A stretch of DNA of 64,000 nt from Ipomoea triloba (taxonomy: Eukaryota > Streptophyta > Magnoliopsida > Solanales > Convolvulaceae), in NCBI RefSeq assembly GCF_003576645.1, contig NC_044919.1, forward strand, positions 32,088,804-32,152,803, written 5' to 3'. Below are positions 12,641 to 24,025 of this stretch, piece after piece. Position 1 is the stretch's first letter, and each line of letters begins with the position of its first letter. The notes under the pieces were generated by a model. It worked only from the letters and a program-made list of their open reading frames with translations. It was not told the origin of the DNA and ran no database searches. A program made the position numbers and the translations under genes.

Positions 12641-14326
12641 ATTTTTTGGCATTTAAATTTGAGTATATCTCCCCCTAATGCCGTAAAACAGATCTTCAGT
12701 ATGCAGTTTGCGTATCTATTGACTCCCTATCATGGCTCTAATTAAATAGATGGAGTTTTATATGCATATATATATATAGCTCATAAAGATACGCATTGGT
12801 GATGGTATAATAATTGGACTGCACACTAAGAATAGGAACGCATACTGGGAAATGTTTACACGTACTAGGTTTATGGGGGATTTATATGTAGTGAGCTAGA
12901 TAAAAAGAATATATCAAGTATGATGTCCCCAAAATCATCAATACATGTTTGAGTCTAATCACAACATTTTGGCAAACCAAATGATAATCATAAGTATGGT
13001 TTGATTCCTCATCATATCATAAAGTGCCAGAATAGCTTTAACAGAATAGCTTTTAATTTGTCATCATCATGAACAGTATACTTGATCGATTACTGTTGTA
13101 TTTGACAAAATTGTCCGGGGATCCGAGATCAACAGTACTACACATATCCCAATCGACCACCAACAGTGCTATACGGATCGCAGTTGACCATTCATTATAA
13201 ATTCAAGCTTCTAGCTTCAGTTTATTATACTCTTGTTCACATCCTCTTCTAATTTCTCCTGATATCTCTGTTCTCATTTACTTGCGTAAAACCTTCTCAT
13301 TCCTCTTCTTATTACCAGAATGATCTTACTGACGATCATTCATATTGGGATGAACTATCACCATTGAGATCTCAACTAAACATGGATCATGCATCTGTTC
13401 AAAATATTGAGGATCTCCCAATAGAATCATTATTGTAATTTATAGAGGAAGAGCCTATCACTTCCGGGATAGATATAAGGAGTGTAAATAATATGTTATT
13501 GGGATAAAATAGAATAAAAGGAACTTTTCGTAATCCCAACACAAAATCTAAAGAAGAGATTTCTTAATATTTTAATCTGAAAGCACCTAATGCTACGAGG
13601 AAAATATTGATTCGTCCCTCTACTTTTAAGAGGAGGTCTAGGAATTTAAGAATTACCAAATGGCTTAACCAGAAATTCATGGCTGCGGAAAGAATATCAG
13701 AAAATGTTCAGGTATTTTTTGTTTATTTCTCAATTTTAATAATTGATATTTCGAAGGAGAGATAACAAATTTCCTGTTTGTAGGAATTTGGGAATTTGGG
13801 CATACTTTGTACTTTGATAATTTGCTTGTATCAAATACATAACTTAAAATTATTCATCATATGATATCAATTTTCTCTAATGATATTAGAGAATACCATG
13901 TATCGAAATTAGACATAAGTATCTATATTTATCCCGTAATTTTGATAAACATTTCAAAATTGAATTTAGTGGGATAAATCTAATATTCATAATATGCCCA
14001 ATAATTAGTGCACAAATTAATCAATTGCACATGATAATTATAACCTGAATGTACATGTCATGGAATAATATTTTATCATATAAATATATGAATGGGCTAA
14101 TCTCATCTGAGTATAGTCAAAATCTCCAATAATTTTTCGTAATTAGTCAAATTAGACAAGTTGTGGCCCAACATAATCCATCATCCTTGCTCAAGAACTT
14201 AAGAACACAAAATGAATCCAACAACAATAATAGACTTTTTTTTTTTTTTAAATAATTTGAACCAAGTCTGGCCTAACTGAGCCAGACTCGGCCCAAACCA
14301 AATCCATCATTGTGATCAAAACCTAG
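12641..14326. other. AT-rich spacer without recognisable genes
   Basis: No credible coding sequence on either strand. It contains a short (TA)n run near 12767 and simple AT-rich sequence. Confidence 0.5.
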
Positions 14327-14349
14327 CGTTCACTAGAGTCTAGTGAACG
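14327..14349. other. Perfect 11-bp inverted repeat
   Basis: CGTTCACTAGA and TCTAGTGAACG flank a single central G at 14338. It sits directly beside the LTR-like edge that follows. Confidence 0.8.
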
Positions 14350-14640
14350 TGCTGATAACGTGTTAAATTGTATTGCCTTTTAGCTTGTCAACTTGCTAAC
14401 CAGTGAATTGCAAATAGAATAAGAACAGTAAGTATAGAGACAAAGTAATGTGCAATAGAATAGCTTCATTTCATTCATCATCTTCATAATACAAAGGGGC
14501 ATGTATATATAATTACAGATGTAACGGAGAGAAATAATGAATACATAAATACGATGACCGTTACAACAATTATATAATCCACTCATAATGTCCACACTAA
14601 ATAATAATTATAACATAATTATGTTATAAGCAAACTTGAA
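14350..14640 (-). mobile_element. Probable Copia-type LTR remnant (antisense)
   Basis: Read on the minus strand, the segment ends in AACACGTTATCAGCACG. From memory, such a terminus is frequent at the LTR/leader junction of plant Copia elements. It is preceded by a pyrimidine-rich stretch and TATATATACATG. No internal domain or partner LTR is in the window, and boundaries are approximate. Confidence 0.4.
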
Positions 14641-15236
14641 GTGGATATTAAATTATTTGCAAACTACTAATACTAATAATACGTTGACATTTTATTCGTT
14701 TACTTTTACTTTGATAAATGCATGTTGTGGTAGGTTAGTTGTGAAAAAAGAATAGTATTATTTTTGCATAATATGTGTGTGTGTGTCTAATTTCATTATA
14801 ATTTTCAGTATGTTTGTATTTTATAGCTTTTGTATATTACTTTGATATTTGTCTATATATATCTAACATTTTAATTAATTGTTGCTATTGTATATAGCAT
14901 ATCATTAATCAAGAGAGTACCCCAGTTAATTAGCGGTTGCAGACTTTCCCCAGTTATCCTGCTTGCAACTCACATAGTATGGTAATCGCATTGTGGAGCA
15001 TTGCTTCATGGGCCTCTACAGACTTGCAAACTCCCCCAATAACTAAATTTGCATAATAATCACGGGATAGCTGGGTTGGGCCTTGGGGGTATACAACTAT
15101 AAATAAAATAGAAAAAAAAATTAACATAGAAATGGAAGAAAATGGAAAGATTTTTTTTTTAAATTATGAAATATTAAAATTGTCTTATCTTTTTCTCAAT
15201 AAATTTGTTGGAAATGATACTGTAATCTTATCATAT

Positions 15237-15446
15237 ATTTTTTTGGTGCGCAAGAGGGGCTAAACCCCGGTTGAAAACTAGTGAATCCTCCTGGTTGTGA
15301 TGTTCATGGCGTCCCTGGAGAGGATGTCAATGACCTCATTTGGTGGGCGATTAAGAATTAAAGTCCCCCACTGATTGATTTGGCCCATGTTAGCAAGGTA
15401 GTTGGCATATTGATTCCCTTTTCCATAGACATGGCCCAACTCCAAC
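15237..15446 (-). mobile_element. 5'-truncated LINE (RNase H C-terminus) with 11-bp target-site duplication
   Basis: Minus-strand translation gives HVYGKGNQYANYLANMG, the end of a plant LINE RNase H domain (consensus HVYREGNxxADxLAN). It runs to a 3' end GCGCACC followed by an A-tail (T-run at 15237-15243). The fragment is flanked by TCTTATCATAT at 15226-15236 and 15447-15457. Frame, tail and duplication agree on one truncated retrotransposition. Confidence 0.85.
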
Positions 15447-15457
15447 TCTTATCATAT

Positions 15458-16329
15458 TGAATTAAGTAGGTTTAATACAAAATTAATATCTATATTAACA
15501 TAAAATATTTAATTTAGGAATGTGAAATTTAAAAGTGATTAGTTGGTAGCCATTAAGAGGATCTTGCGATGAGGAAGTGAGAAATATGTATTTGAACATG
15601 GTTAAAGCAATTTGTGAGTTGATAGGGAAGGATTAGGATTGTCATTTGCAACATATTCATTAAAAACAAAACTTCTTCCTTATTAGGACGAGGGAATTTT
15701 CGTTTTGTGAAACTAAGTCCGTATCATACACAGATTAATCTCCGTTCGCATGGGACCGACCCAATTAAGCGGTCAGATTAGTTTTTCCATACGAGAGAAG
15801 GTTTGAACTCCCAACTTCTCTTAAGGGGCGAGAGCGCACGTCCACTTATGCCAATCAAACTCGTTACCACGAGGGGGATTTGGCTTGCAAGTTGTAGAAG
15901 ACCTACCATATGAGATTTAAGTCACTCCTACTCTCCTAGCAACTAGTAGTGTGGGTGCCGCGCTATACCACATTTTGTGTAATTTTGTGATTTGTTTTTA
16001 TTTTCTTTTTCATGGTATTAAAAAATTTAGTATATATTTAGATCACAGTATCACAATATGTTATTAATAAGTGTAACACACTGTTAATTGAGGACGAGGA
16101 AATTTTTCTTTTGTGGTTAAATCATGCTAATTTATTTTTTTCTTTTTTACCTAATTGTAACATTTGCCATGTAAGCAGAGTTAATGGTAGCTATTAAAAA
16201 TTTTATTTTATTGCAACACTTATAATAATACAAAGACTAATGTAATACTACGTACTTATTGTCTTGTACCAACGTTGTAGTATAAATTCACGAGTAAATT
16301 GAAATTATTCGAAATTGCCACAATTATCA
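15458..16329. other. Spacer with an unassigned dispersed-repeat segment
   Basis: No gene. The stretch 15655-15960 is more GC-rich than its surroundings and contains GGTTTGAACTCCC, which resembles a tRNA B box. It may be a decayed SINE or LTR piece, but I cannot define its ends. Confidence 0.35.
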
Positions 16330-16416
16330 CCTCTAACTCTTGTGCTTCAATGGATTGAGAAAGTAGTTATGAACAGATACTGCATTGTAATAGAGTTAGT
16401 AGTACTCAAAAATGAA
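16330..16416 (+). mobile_element. SINE 3' fragment (long subtype)
   Basis: Closely matches the 3' half of the SINEs at 30129 and 39451: TGTGCTTCAAT, then AAGTAGTTATGAACAGATAC, GCATTGTAATAGAG and TAGTACTCAAAAA. The promoter half is absent. Confidence 0.65.
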
Positions 16417-16952
16417 ATGAAAATGGAAGTTACACAGCTTAATTACAGCATTTACTTTCATGTTGTTTTCATCTTACATACTGCGTCCTACTTCCCTTTC
16501 ATTACAATCATCAAACAATATAACAATTTTGTCTTAAATGGGTGACCAAGTGAATGAAACATCATTTTCGTATAAGAAAGTCAACAATTTGATTTTTACC
16601 ATCACACTTTCGGTTGAGTTTGGGGATACAAAAATTTTAGTGCAATTTATCTTTTATGTGTGATAGCACGAATTATTATGCATGTGTAAGATTTATTCAT
16701 TGCACACTCTTAAATAGTGATAGTAGATTTACATCTAATTGCGATAGTGGAGTACTTATTAGATGCACCATATTTCTCATGTCATTGTCCAACGCATAGT
16801 GATAACATTAAAAAAAAAAAACAATACAAAAATTTATGTAAGTCTGAAATGATATTTTCATAATTACGAAAGTGCATATTTATAAATACTTGATAGTGCA
16901 TTCCAAGATACCTAATAAGTGCACTATCATATTTTGCAGATGCACTATCAAG

Positions 16953-17978
16953 TATTTTCAAATGTACAATTGTAATTATAAAATACCACCATATTTTTTC
17001 TTAATTTAGTATTTTCAAATGTACAATTGTAATTATAAAATACCACCATATTTTTTCTTAATTTAGTATTTTCAAATGTACAATTGTAATTATAAAATAC
17101 CACCATATTTTTTCTTAATTTAGTATTTTCAAATGTACAATTGTAATTATAAAATACCACCATATTTTTTCTTAATTTAGTATTTTCAAATGTACAATTG
17201 TAATTATAAAATACCACCATATTTTTTCTTAATTTAGTATTTTCAAATGTACAATTGTAATTATAAAATACCACCATATTTTTTCTTAATTTAGTATTTT
17301 CAAATGTACAATTGTAATTATAAAATACCACCATATTTTTTCTTAATTTAGTATTTTCAAATGTACAATTGTAATTATAAAATACCACCATATTTTTTCT
17401 TAATTTAGTATTTTCAAATGTACAATTGTAATTATAAAATACCACCATATTTTTTCTTAATTTAGTATTTTCAAATGTACAATTGTAATTATAAAATACC
17501 ACCATATTTTTTCTTAATTTAGTATTTTCAAATGTACAATTGTAATTATAAAATACCACCATATTTTTTCTTAATTTAGTATTTTCAAATGTACAATTGT
17601 AATTATAAAATACCACCATATTTTTTCTTAATTTAGTATTTTCAAATGTACAATTGTAATTATAAAATACCACCATATTTTTTCTTAATTTAGTATTTTC
17701 AAATGTACAATTGTAATTATAAAATACCACCATATTTTTTCTTAATTTAGTATTTTCAAATGTACAATTGTAATTATAAAATACCACCATATTTTTTCTT
17801 AATTTAGTATTTTCAAATGTACAATTGTAATTATAAAATACCACCATATTTTTTCTTAATTTAGTATTTTCAAATGTACAATTGTAATTATAAAATACCA
17901 CCATATTTTTTCTTAATTTACTATTTCCAAATGTACAATTGTAATTATAAAATACTACCATATTTTTTTCTTAATTTT
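16953..17978. repeat. 57-bp tandem repeat, 18 copies
   Basis: The unit (ATTTTCAAATGTACAATTG at its start, TTTTTTCTTAATTTAGT at its end) recurs every 57 bp from 16953. The start of the last unit, 17922, is exactly 17 periods later. Seventeen copies are essentially identical; the last has substitutions and an extra T. Because 57 is divisible by three, the minus strand stays open as 19-residue repeats, but nothing suggests it is a gene. Homogeneity implies recent expansion. Confidence 0.97.
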
Positions 17979-18844
17979 CCGCCATTAATCAATTTCAGAT
18001 GGATTGATAAGCGAGACTAATCCTCTTTATTTTTATTTGTATTTACATGAGGAATGCATTATCATATAATCATTCCTCACTCACTCTCTCTATATATAGA
18101 GAGAGATTTTGTTTTGAATTCTCTTATGCGCACCCACATTTAGCCCTGTTTATTTGAGTTACCCTAATTTACATCTTCTCGAATGCTCTGTCGAATTGGT
18201 ATGTGAGGAGCCAATGGGGTTGAAAATTCAACATTGTGAAAGAAGAGGACGAATTTTCTTAAAATTGTCAATTAATAAAATTATTTACGTCCCGACATTA
18301 TGACCTAAAGTCTTCATAAAATCAATCAACCACATTTAACTTCAAACATAGTAATCACTATACATTTATGCCAAGCAATCATCATGACTGTTATTCCCAT
18401 TTAGCTTATCGACATGGTGTGCAGCCATGGAGAGGGTGGGTGTTGGCCCCAAGGGGCAATATTGGAGCAACGTAACAAACATGAGCGTTCACATATTAGC
18501 AGCCCACAGGTCATATAGCCTATATATAAATGAGAAATGACCACCTTCAATTTAAAGCTATAATCATACCAAACCATGGCCCGCTCTGCACTACATATTT
18601 ATGGATCGACAAGATAGAATGTCCCCTCTGGGACCGCAGGTTGCCGGAAACTTAATACATATTCGTAGATTCTTTTCCGATGTACGGAATACTAAAGAAG
18701 TTAATGAATTTAACATTGGTTTCAAGGGGCATGGCAATGTTAACTGTAGTAGTTAATTACGGAGTAACATTTAGCATTGGTTTCTATGGAGCTGTGAAAT
18801 ATTATTGCTTTGAGTAAAAATGTTTTGAATCAAATAAAAATCCT

Positions 18845-18920
18845 GCCAAGGAACTTGTGGTCCAGTGGCATCAAACTCTTCTCTTTATATGGGAGGTGGT
18901 GGGTTCGAGTCTCAAACTAT
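18845..18920 (+). mobile_element. tRNA-derived SINE, 5' portion
   Basis: Begins GCCAAGGAACTTGTGGTCC. It has an A box (TGGTCCAGTGG) and a B box (GGTTCGAGTCTC) with tRNA-like spacing. It is the best-preserved RNA polymerase III promoter of the family in this window. The 3' part has diverged and no target-site duplication is clear. Confidence 0.7.
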
Positions 18921-20435
18921 TTATACAGCTCAAAATCAATTATACTACTCGACTCTCGACTTAATTTAGGAAATTAATCTCCTAATCGAAAAACAAATCA
19001 TCACAGTTGTTTTAAAAACACACTAGATAAGGTATCACAATATGTAATTTACTTGTAAGATTATAGTGATATAGGTAATGTTTGGTAAATGGCTAATAAG
19101 TTAAAATTTAGTTGGTTTGACTAAGTTTGGCCGGTTTAACTGCTCAATAAATAACTTTAACTATTTGGTAAAATAGCTTATTGCATTAGTTTATTGGGGC
19201 AATAAGCAAAAATTTGAAAAGTTAGAGTAGCATTTTTTGTTAGCTAATTGGCCTTAATTATGAAATGACCATTTTACTATTGTCATCCCTAACATGTATA
19301 TATCTCTTGTTGTTGTCCATCTATCCTGGCATCCTGCCTATTTTTCTTTCTATTTCTATAACAACAATAATAATGTTTTTCTTTTTTTTTTATTTATGAT
19401 TTCACTCATCCTTGTAATCAATCAATCAATCAATCAATAATAATACGCCGTAATAATAACTGTAAAAGTAATTTAAAAATTAAGAAATTAACACGTACAT
19501 ACTTTTTGTCATCTCATAAGTTATGATAGTATATTGAATTTAGTCTTGACTCTTGATTGTTCAAATGATTAAAACAGTAACATCCATAGTTAAAAGAAAG
19601 AAAAAAAAACGTAATTTACACATAAATTATAGTGAAGATTGGTTGCAATACATTTCGATCCTTTCAAATTAAGTTTAATTTATAAACTATGATTAAATAA
19701 CGATATTAATTCTCAATTGTGTAAGATGATATGACAAAATCATTTAAGAACTACTTATATTAATGATAAATAATCACATACTTTGAGTTACGAGAAAATT
19801 TATCGTCGCTATAAAAGATGCGTAAGCTATCCAAAACTTATCGATTTAAATTGAAAAAGTTCACAAAGAGTTAAACTGGTACGACCAATTCGGCTGAATA
19901 GTAGGATTAGTAGCATACTAAAATCATTATTTTCACTCATAATAATTCAAATTGAAAAACTAATGACACTCTAGTTAGAATAACTCTTTCAGATGGGAAG
20001 TTATGAACTCGAACCTCAGCAATGATTCGTATTATAATTTAAATTAAAGCTGCACGAGTTCCAAAAATATAATTGGAAGTGAAATGGAGACAAATGATTA
20101 GAACCGTTGATTTAAATGGGGCATGCGTGGGTGTCGTGATCGTGGGGCCAACGTTGTTACTACCGTTGCCAGCCTTTTCACTGGATAGAAGAAAAACCAG
20201 AACAAGTTGGCCTGCTGCTTGCCAGTTTCTGGTATGTGTTCTTCCTTCTCGGCCGTCAGTTCCTTACCTCTTCACAATTTTCTTTTTAATTTATTGTTGA
20301 TGTGTACCCCATGTTAGTGTACAGACAGAGCCACTAATTAATAATGTCATATTTGAATAGGAAAATGATAGATGTACTTTGATCTCATGGAGTACGACTC
20401 TAGTTATATGTCGTGATTCTAGTTAGGTGTCTTGA
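18921..20435. other. AT-rich spacer
   Basis: No gene. A MITE-like edge (AATGTTTGGTAAATGGCTAA) lies near 19078 and a (AATC)n run near 19420. The open frame at 20073-20300 has no family resemblance. Confidence 0.45.
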
Positions 20436-21692
20436 TTCAGGCTATGCTTGACAAACTTAGCTAAAAGTTAAAAAGTAGTTGAAAATTGAAAAATTATAAG
20501 CTCGAAGTTGAAACCTGAAAAGCTATTATGCTTAAAAGTATTTGGTAAAATTAACTTTTTGATAAGCTGATAAATATAAATAAAAAGACTATAAAAGACA
20601 TCTTCATACAATTTAAATATTTTTAACTTTAAATAGGTTTGTTTATATATTAAAATATAAAATAGTGAAATCAAGATATTTTAATAAAATATAAAGTAAG
20701 AACATATATTTGAAAACATATAAAGTAAAATAAAATGTTTATAATTCATAAGATTAGATCATACAAAAATCAATGTTCAAACACAAATGTCAAATTGAAA
20801 TTACAACCAAACATATTGAAGAAAAAAAAAGCCAAAAAGGTTTTAATTGGGAAGGGTAAAGGATGTCATTTCTTTAAAATAATAAAGTTAAAAATGGAAA
20901 AAAAAAGTTAGAAAGCTACTAGCTTATTTTAAAACGCTACCTTAGGGCTGTGTTTGGCAGAGCTTATTTAGGAGCTTATAGCTTATTTTAAGCTACTAAT
21001 AAGCTATAAGCTTTGTTTGGTAATGCTCTCAAAATAAGCTAGTAGCTTAAAATAAGAGCTTATTTTGAAACGCAACTTCAGGTAGCTTTTCAAAAATAAG
21101 CTAGTAGCTTCTTAACTTTTTTCCATCTTTATCCTTATTATTTTAAATAAATGACATTATTTATCCCTCCCAATTAAAACTCTTTTGGTATTTTTTCTTC
21201 AATATGTTTCGTTGTAATTTTAATTTGATATTTGTGTTTGAACAATAATTTTTGTATGAACTAATTTTATGAATTATAAAAATTTTGTTTTATTTTATAT
21301 ATTTTTAAATATATGTTCTTACTTTATATTTTATTAAATTATATTGATTTCATTATTTTATATTTTAATATGTAAACAAACCTATTTAAATTTAAAATTA
21401 TTTAACTTTTATGTAAATGTCATTTTTAGTCTTTTTACATTTATCAACTTATTAAAAAGCTAATTTTACCAAACACTTTTAAGCATAACAGCTAGCTTAA
21501 CAGCTCTTCAAATTTCAGCTTCGAGTTTATAACTTTTCAGCTTTCAGCTACCATTTCAGCTAGGTTTGCCAAACATAGCCTAGGTAGCGTTCAAAAATAA
21601 GCTCTTATTTTAAGCTACTAACTTATTTTATGAACATTACCAAACAGAGTAGTAGCTTAAAATAAGCTATGAGCTCTGCCAAACAGAGCCTC
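20436..21692. repeat. Long nested inverted repeat built from MITE-like arms
   Basis: The left arm (from about 20436, GGCTATGCTTGACAAAC) is repeated in reverse in a right arm ending near 21582 (GTTTGCCAAACATAGCC). Similarity extends through several hundred bases, including shared words such as AAATAGGTTTGTTTA and AACATATTGAAGAAAAA. A second pair of termini, GGCTGTGTTTGGCAGAGCTT (20945) and GAGCTCTGCCAAACAGAGCC (ends 21692), brackets the right half. A transcript through it would fold into a hairpin several hundred bp long. Confidence 0.85.
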
Positions 21693-21829
21693 AATTAATA
21701 AAAAAGAAAAAGAGTAACAAAAATTGTTTGTAGAGGCATATTGCGAGAGCACACAAGGGATATATCCAATCAACACATTTCTTTATTTTTGGCTCGATTC
21801 GAACTCCACACTACTGTTTTTAGTCATGA

Positions 21830-22660
21830 CTTCAAGTCAGGCAATGGACCACTATGTTGGGAAATTGGAATGTAATACAGAGTTTCTTGAAATTTTTCTC
21901 CCCCATTTTGGAGCGCAGCATTGGATATTTATAGCAGTCACTTAGACACATGCCGATATTTCGGCATAGCTTACACATGACCATTGCGAGTTGGTTGTTC
22001 ATAGCAGTGATGCCAAGTGTGGAGTGTCCTAATAGCCTTGAAAGGAGAGATCTGATTAGACATAAAGCCCGTGTAATATAGTCTGAGGTCATCTTAAACG
22101 TAATGGAGCAGGGAAAGCCATGTGGGTCGCTTACAACTCCAGGAGCGGTTACTAAGTATAGTAAAATGAAATCAATTGGCACTGATCGGATAATGTTTGA
22201 TATGGTAAAATACTGACACAAAGCTTTAACCAGAAAATACGATCTATTATTGCCTTAAGGATCCAAACCCGGTTACAAGTCAAGTACGGGCTCAAAGGGC
22301 TCGGCAGGTCGGCAGTGTGCTTCCCTACTATCCGAGCTCACTTCAAGTATTAGTCAAGAAATGGCCAAAAGATTCTCTCTCTCCTCATAAATGCGCTATT
22401 TATAAGGGGGGAAGGCGTGGTTGCCGGGCCTCCGGTATGGCGGGAACGTGGCGCGCATGCGCCCTCCTCATCCCGCGCCCAAGCAGGAAGGAGTACGTGG
22501 CAGCCGTTGGCACGCCACATTGTGGATGGGTCGAGGGTACTGTTCGGCCCGTGACGCCCGACCTCACCACGATCCTCCCGACCAGCCGGCCTCCCGACCT
22601 AGCGTCCACCGACTGGGTCTGGAATGTATCCGACCGGTCCTGAAGTATATTTGCTATCAA
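21830..22660 (-). mobile_element. LTR-retrotransposon-derived sequence with a GC-rich LTR-like block (antisense)
   Basis: On the minus strand the block begins TGATAGCAAATATACTTC at about 22658. It continues through a GC-rich promoter-like region (22410-22640, far above the local GC content) to a TATA box CTTATAAATAGC near 22390. A purine-rich leader and GCAATAATAG near 22245 follow. This resembles a plant LTR promoter/R region. A second TATA-like GCTATAAATATCC occurs near 21925. No gag-pol domain or partner LTR is visible. Open frames in the GC-rich part are not recognisable proteins. Confidence 0.45.
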
Positions 22661-23708
22661 TGTTGGTTTGCCTAAGTTTTTTTTTTTAAATTTTTTTTTT
22701 ATTTTAATCTCTAACGGGTAACACTATACATATCACCACGTAAACATAGAGTAAAATATTAAGTAAAAATAAGGACCATGTGTTTGACTTCGAATTGGAG
22801 TTGCCCATTGGCCTTCCAATTCCTTTTGTAGATCTTTTTTGCTTTAATATTGACTTTTGATCAATTTTATTTATCTACTTTGAAAATTAGTAAAATGTAT
22901 AAGAAAAATACACATTTTTAGCCCAAATTGTTAAGTATTACTAGCATTTATCTTACGCAAAATTCTCTTATAGTGGTGGCTGAGTATATGAAGTATGATT
23001 CTCGTATATGAAGGTTGCGAATTATTTTCTAATGCGATGTATTACTTCTGTGTTCGTTATTACATAAGATTTTACATAATGCATACCATTTGTATTAATT
23101 ATCGATTTTTTCATCATAAAAAAAAAAGGGAGTATCAAAATACTTTTTTTTTTTTCTAAGATTAGGGGTTATATATACCTAATACACGTGATTGTGACTC
23201 CAAATCAACGCGGTAGAAATTCCATCTTCAAAATATGTGTTCATATTATCACATGAATTTTGTACTCTTAATATTTAAACAATTAAATTAAAAGAATGAA
23301 TGGTCATGGTTAACCATGGCCAAATATGTCGTGATGCATGTACGGGATATTTCACCCAATAATATCCAGCTGATCCGCGATGGCCAGAGAACGATGACCC
23401 GGGGATACACCCAGATCTAACAAAAATATATACATCAAAGAGAAAATTACATTTTTGATCTTGTGACTGTAATTTTCGGTCCTGTGACCGTAGAGATCTT
23501 GTTAATATCAGTGCTTAATTTTAAAAATTAACAATTTAGTCTTGTAACTATGTAATTTTTAACATATTTGGTCCACCCAATCAAATCACCGACCAAATGT
23601 TTGGTAGGATGGTGATTTATTTATTGTCTTTACTTAAGGACAAACAAATGTTTAAGTGTAGGGGAGTTGATAAGTGCTTATTTGTCCATATTTTCCTCCA
23701 TTTTTATC

Positions 23709-23996
23709 TGATAGGGAATATATCCCGGGTATACCACCTTACGAGTACTATACATATGCCTAGCGTATTGTGTGGTATCTAGCCCTATAAAAGGGCCCTA
23801 GCCCCTCAAGTTATGAACTTTTGGCCTCTCTTCACTCTCTCTCTAAACAAACCCTAAAGCTATGCTCTCCCTTCTCTCTAAGTCTATGGAAGAACCATTA
23901 ATAAAAGAGCTTCTTTTGGGTCAAATTATGGGATGATCTTAGTATTTTACATAGAGTGCTATACACTTCAATGCTGAGAGGAATTAATCTTTATCA
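23709..23996 (+). mobile_element. Solo LTR, 288 bp, with 5-bp target-site duplication
   Basis: The segment begins TGATAGGG and ends CTTTATCA, so the TGATA/TATCA ends are inverted. It is flanked by TTATC at 23704-23708 and 23997-24001. It holds a TATA box (CCCTATAAAAGGGCCC near 23785), a CT-rich presumed leader and AATAAA near 23900. These are all the marks of one intact LTR left by recombination. Subfamily unknown. Confidence 0.75.
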
Positions 23997-24012
23997 TTAT
24001 CATATCATTTTG

Positions 24013-24025
24013 ACTCACCAAAAAA
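24013..24025 (+). mobile_element. Ultra-short LINE-like insertion (13 bp)
   Basis: ACTCACCAAAAAA lies between two copies of TTATCATATCATTTTG (ending at 24012 and 24042). The inserted bases are only an A-tail preceded by CTCACC, like the 3' end of the LINE at 15237. Confidence 0.7.

Noticed and set aside
16948..17961. 337-residue open frame of 19-residue repeats on the minus strand
   Set aside because: It is the by-product of a 57-bp tandem repeat. No promoter, no family resemblance, and AT-rich codon use typical of non-coding DNA.
16953..17978. CRISPR-like array
   Set aside because: Units are contiguous with no unique spacers, and the sequence is eukaryotic.
18845..18920. tRNA gene (A and B boxes)
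   Set aside because: The spacing and boxes are tRNA-like, but no cloverleaf arms pair and the same sequence recurs as a SINE.
20073..20300. 75-codon open frame
   Set aside because: No recognisable motif and no supporting splice sites or conserved neighbour.
22317..22675. Several overlapping open frames in a GC-rich block
   Set aside because: Open on both strands because of GC content. None resembles a protein family, and the block fits an LTR promoter better.
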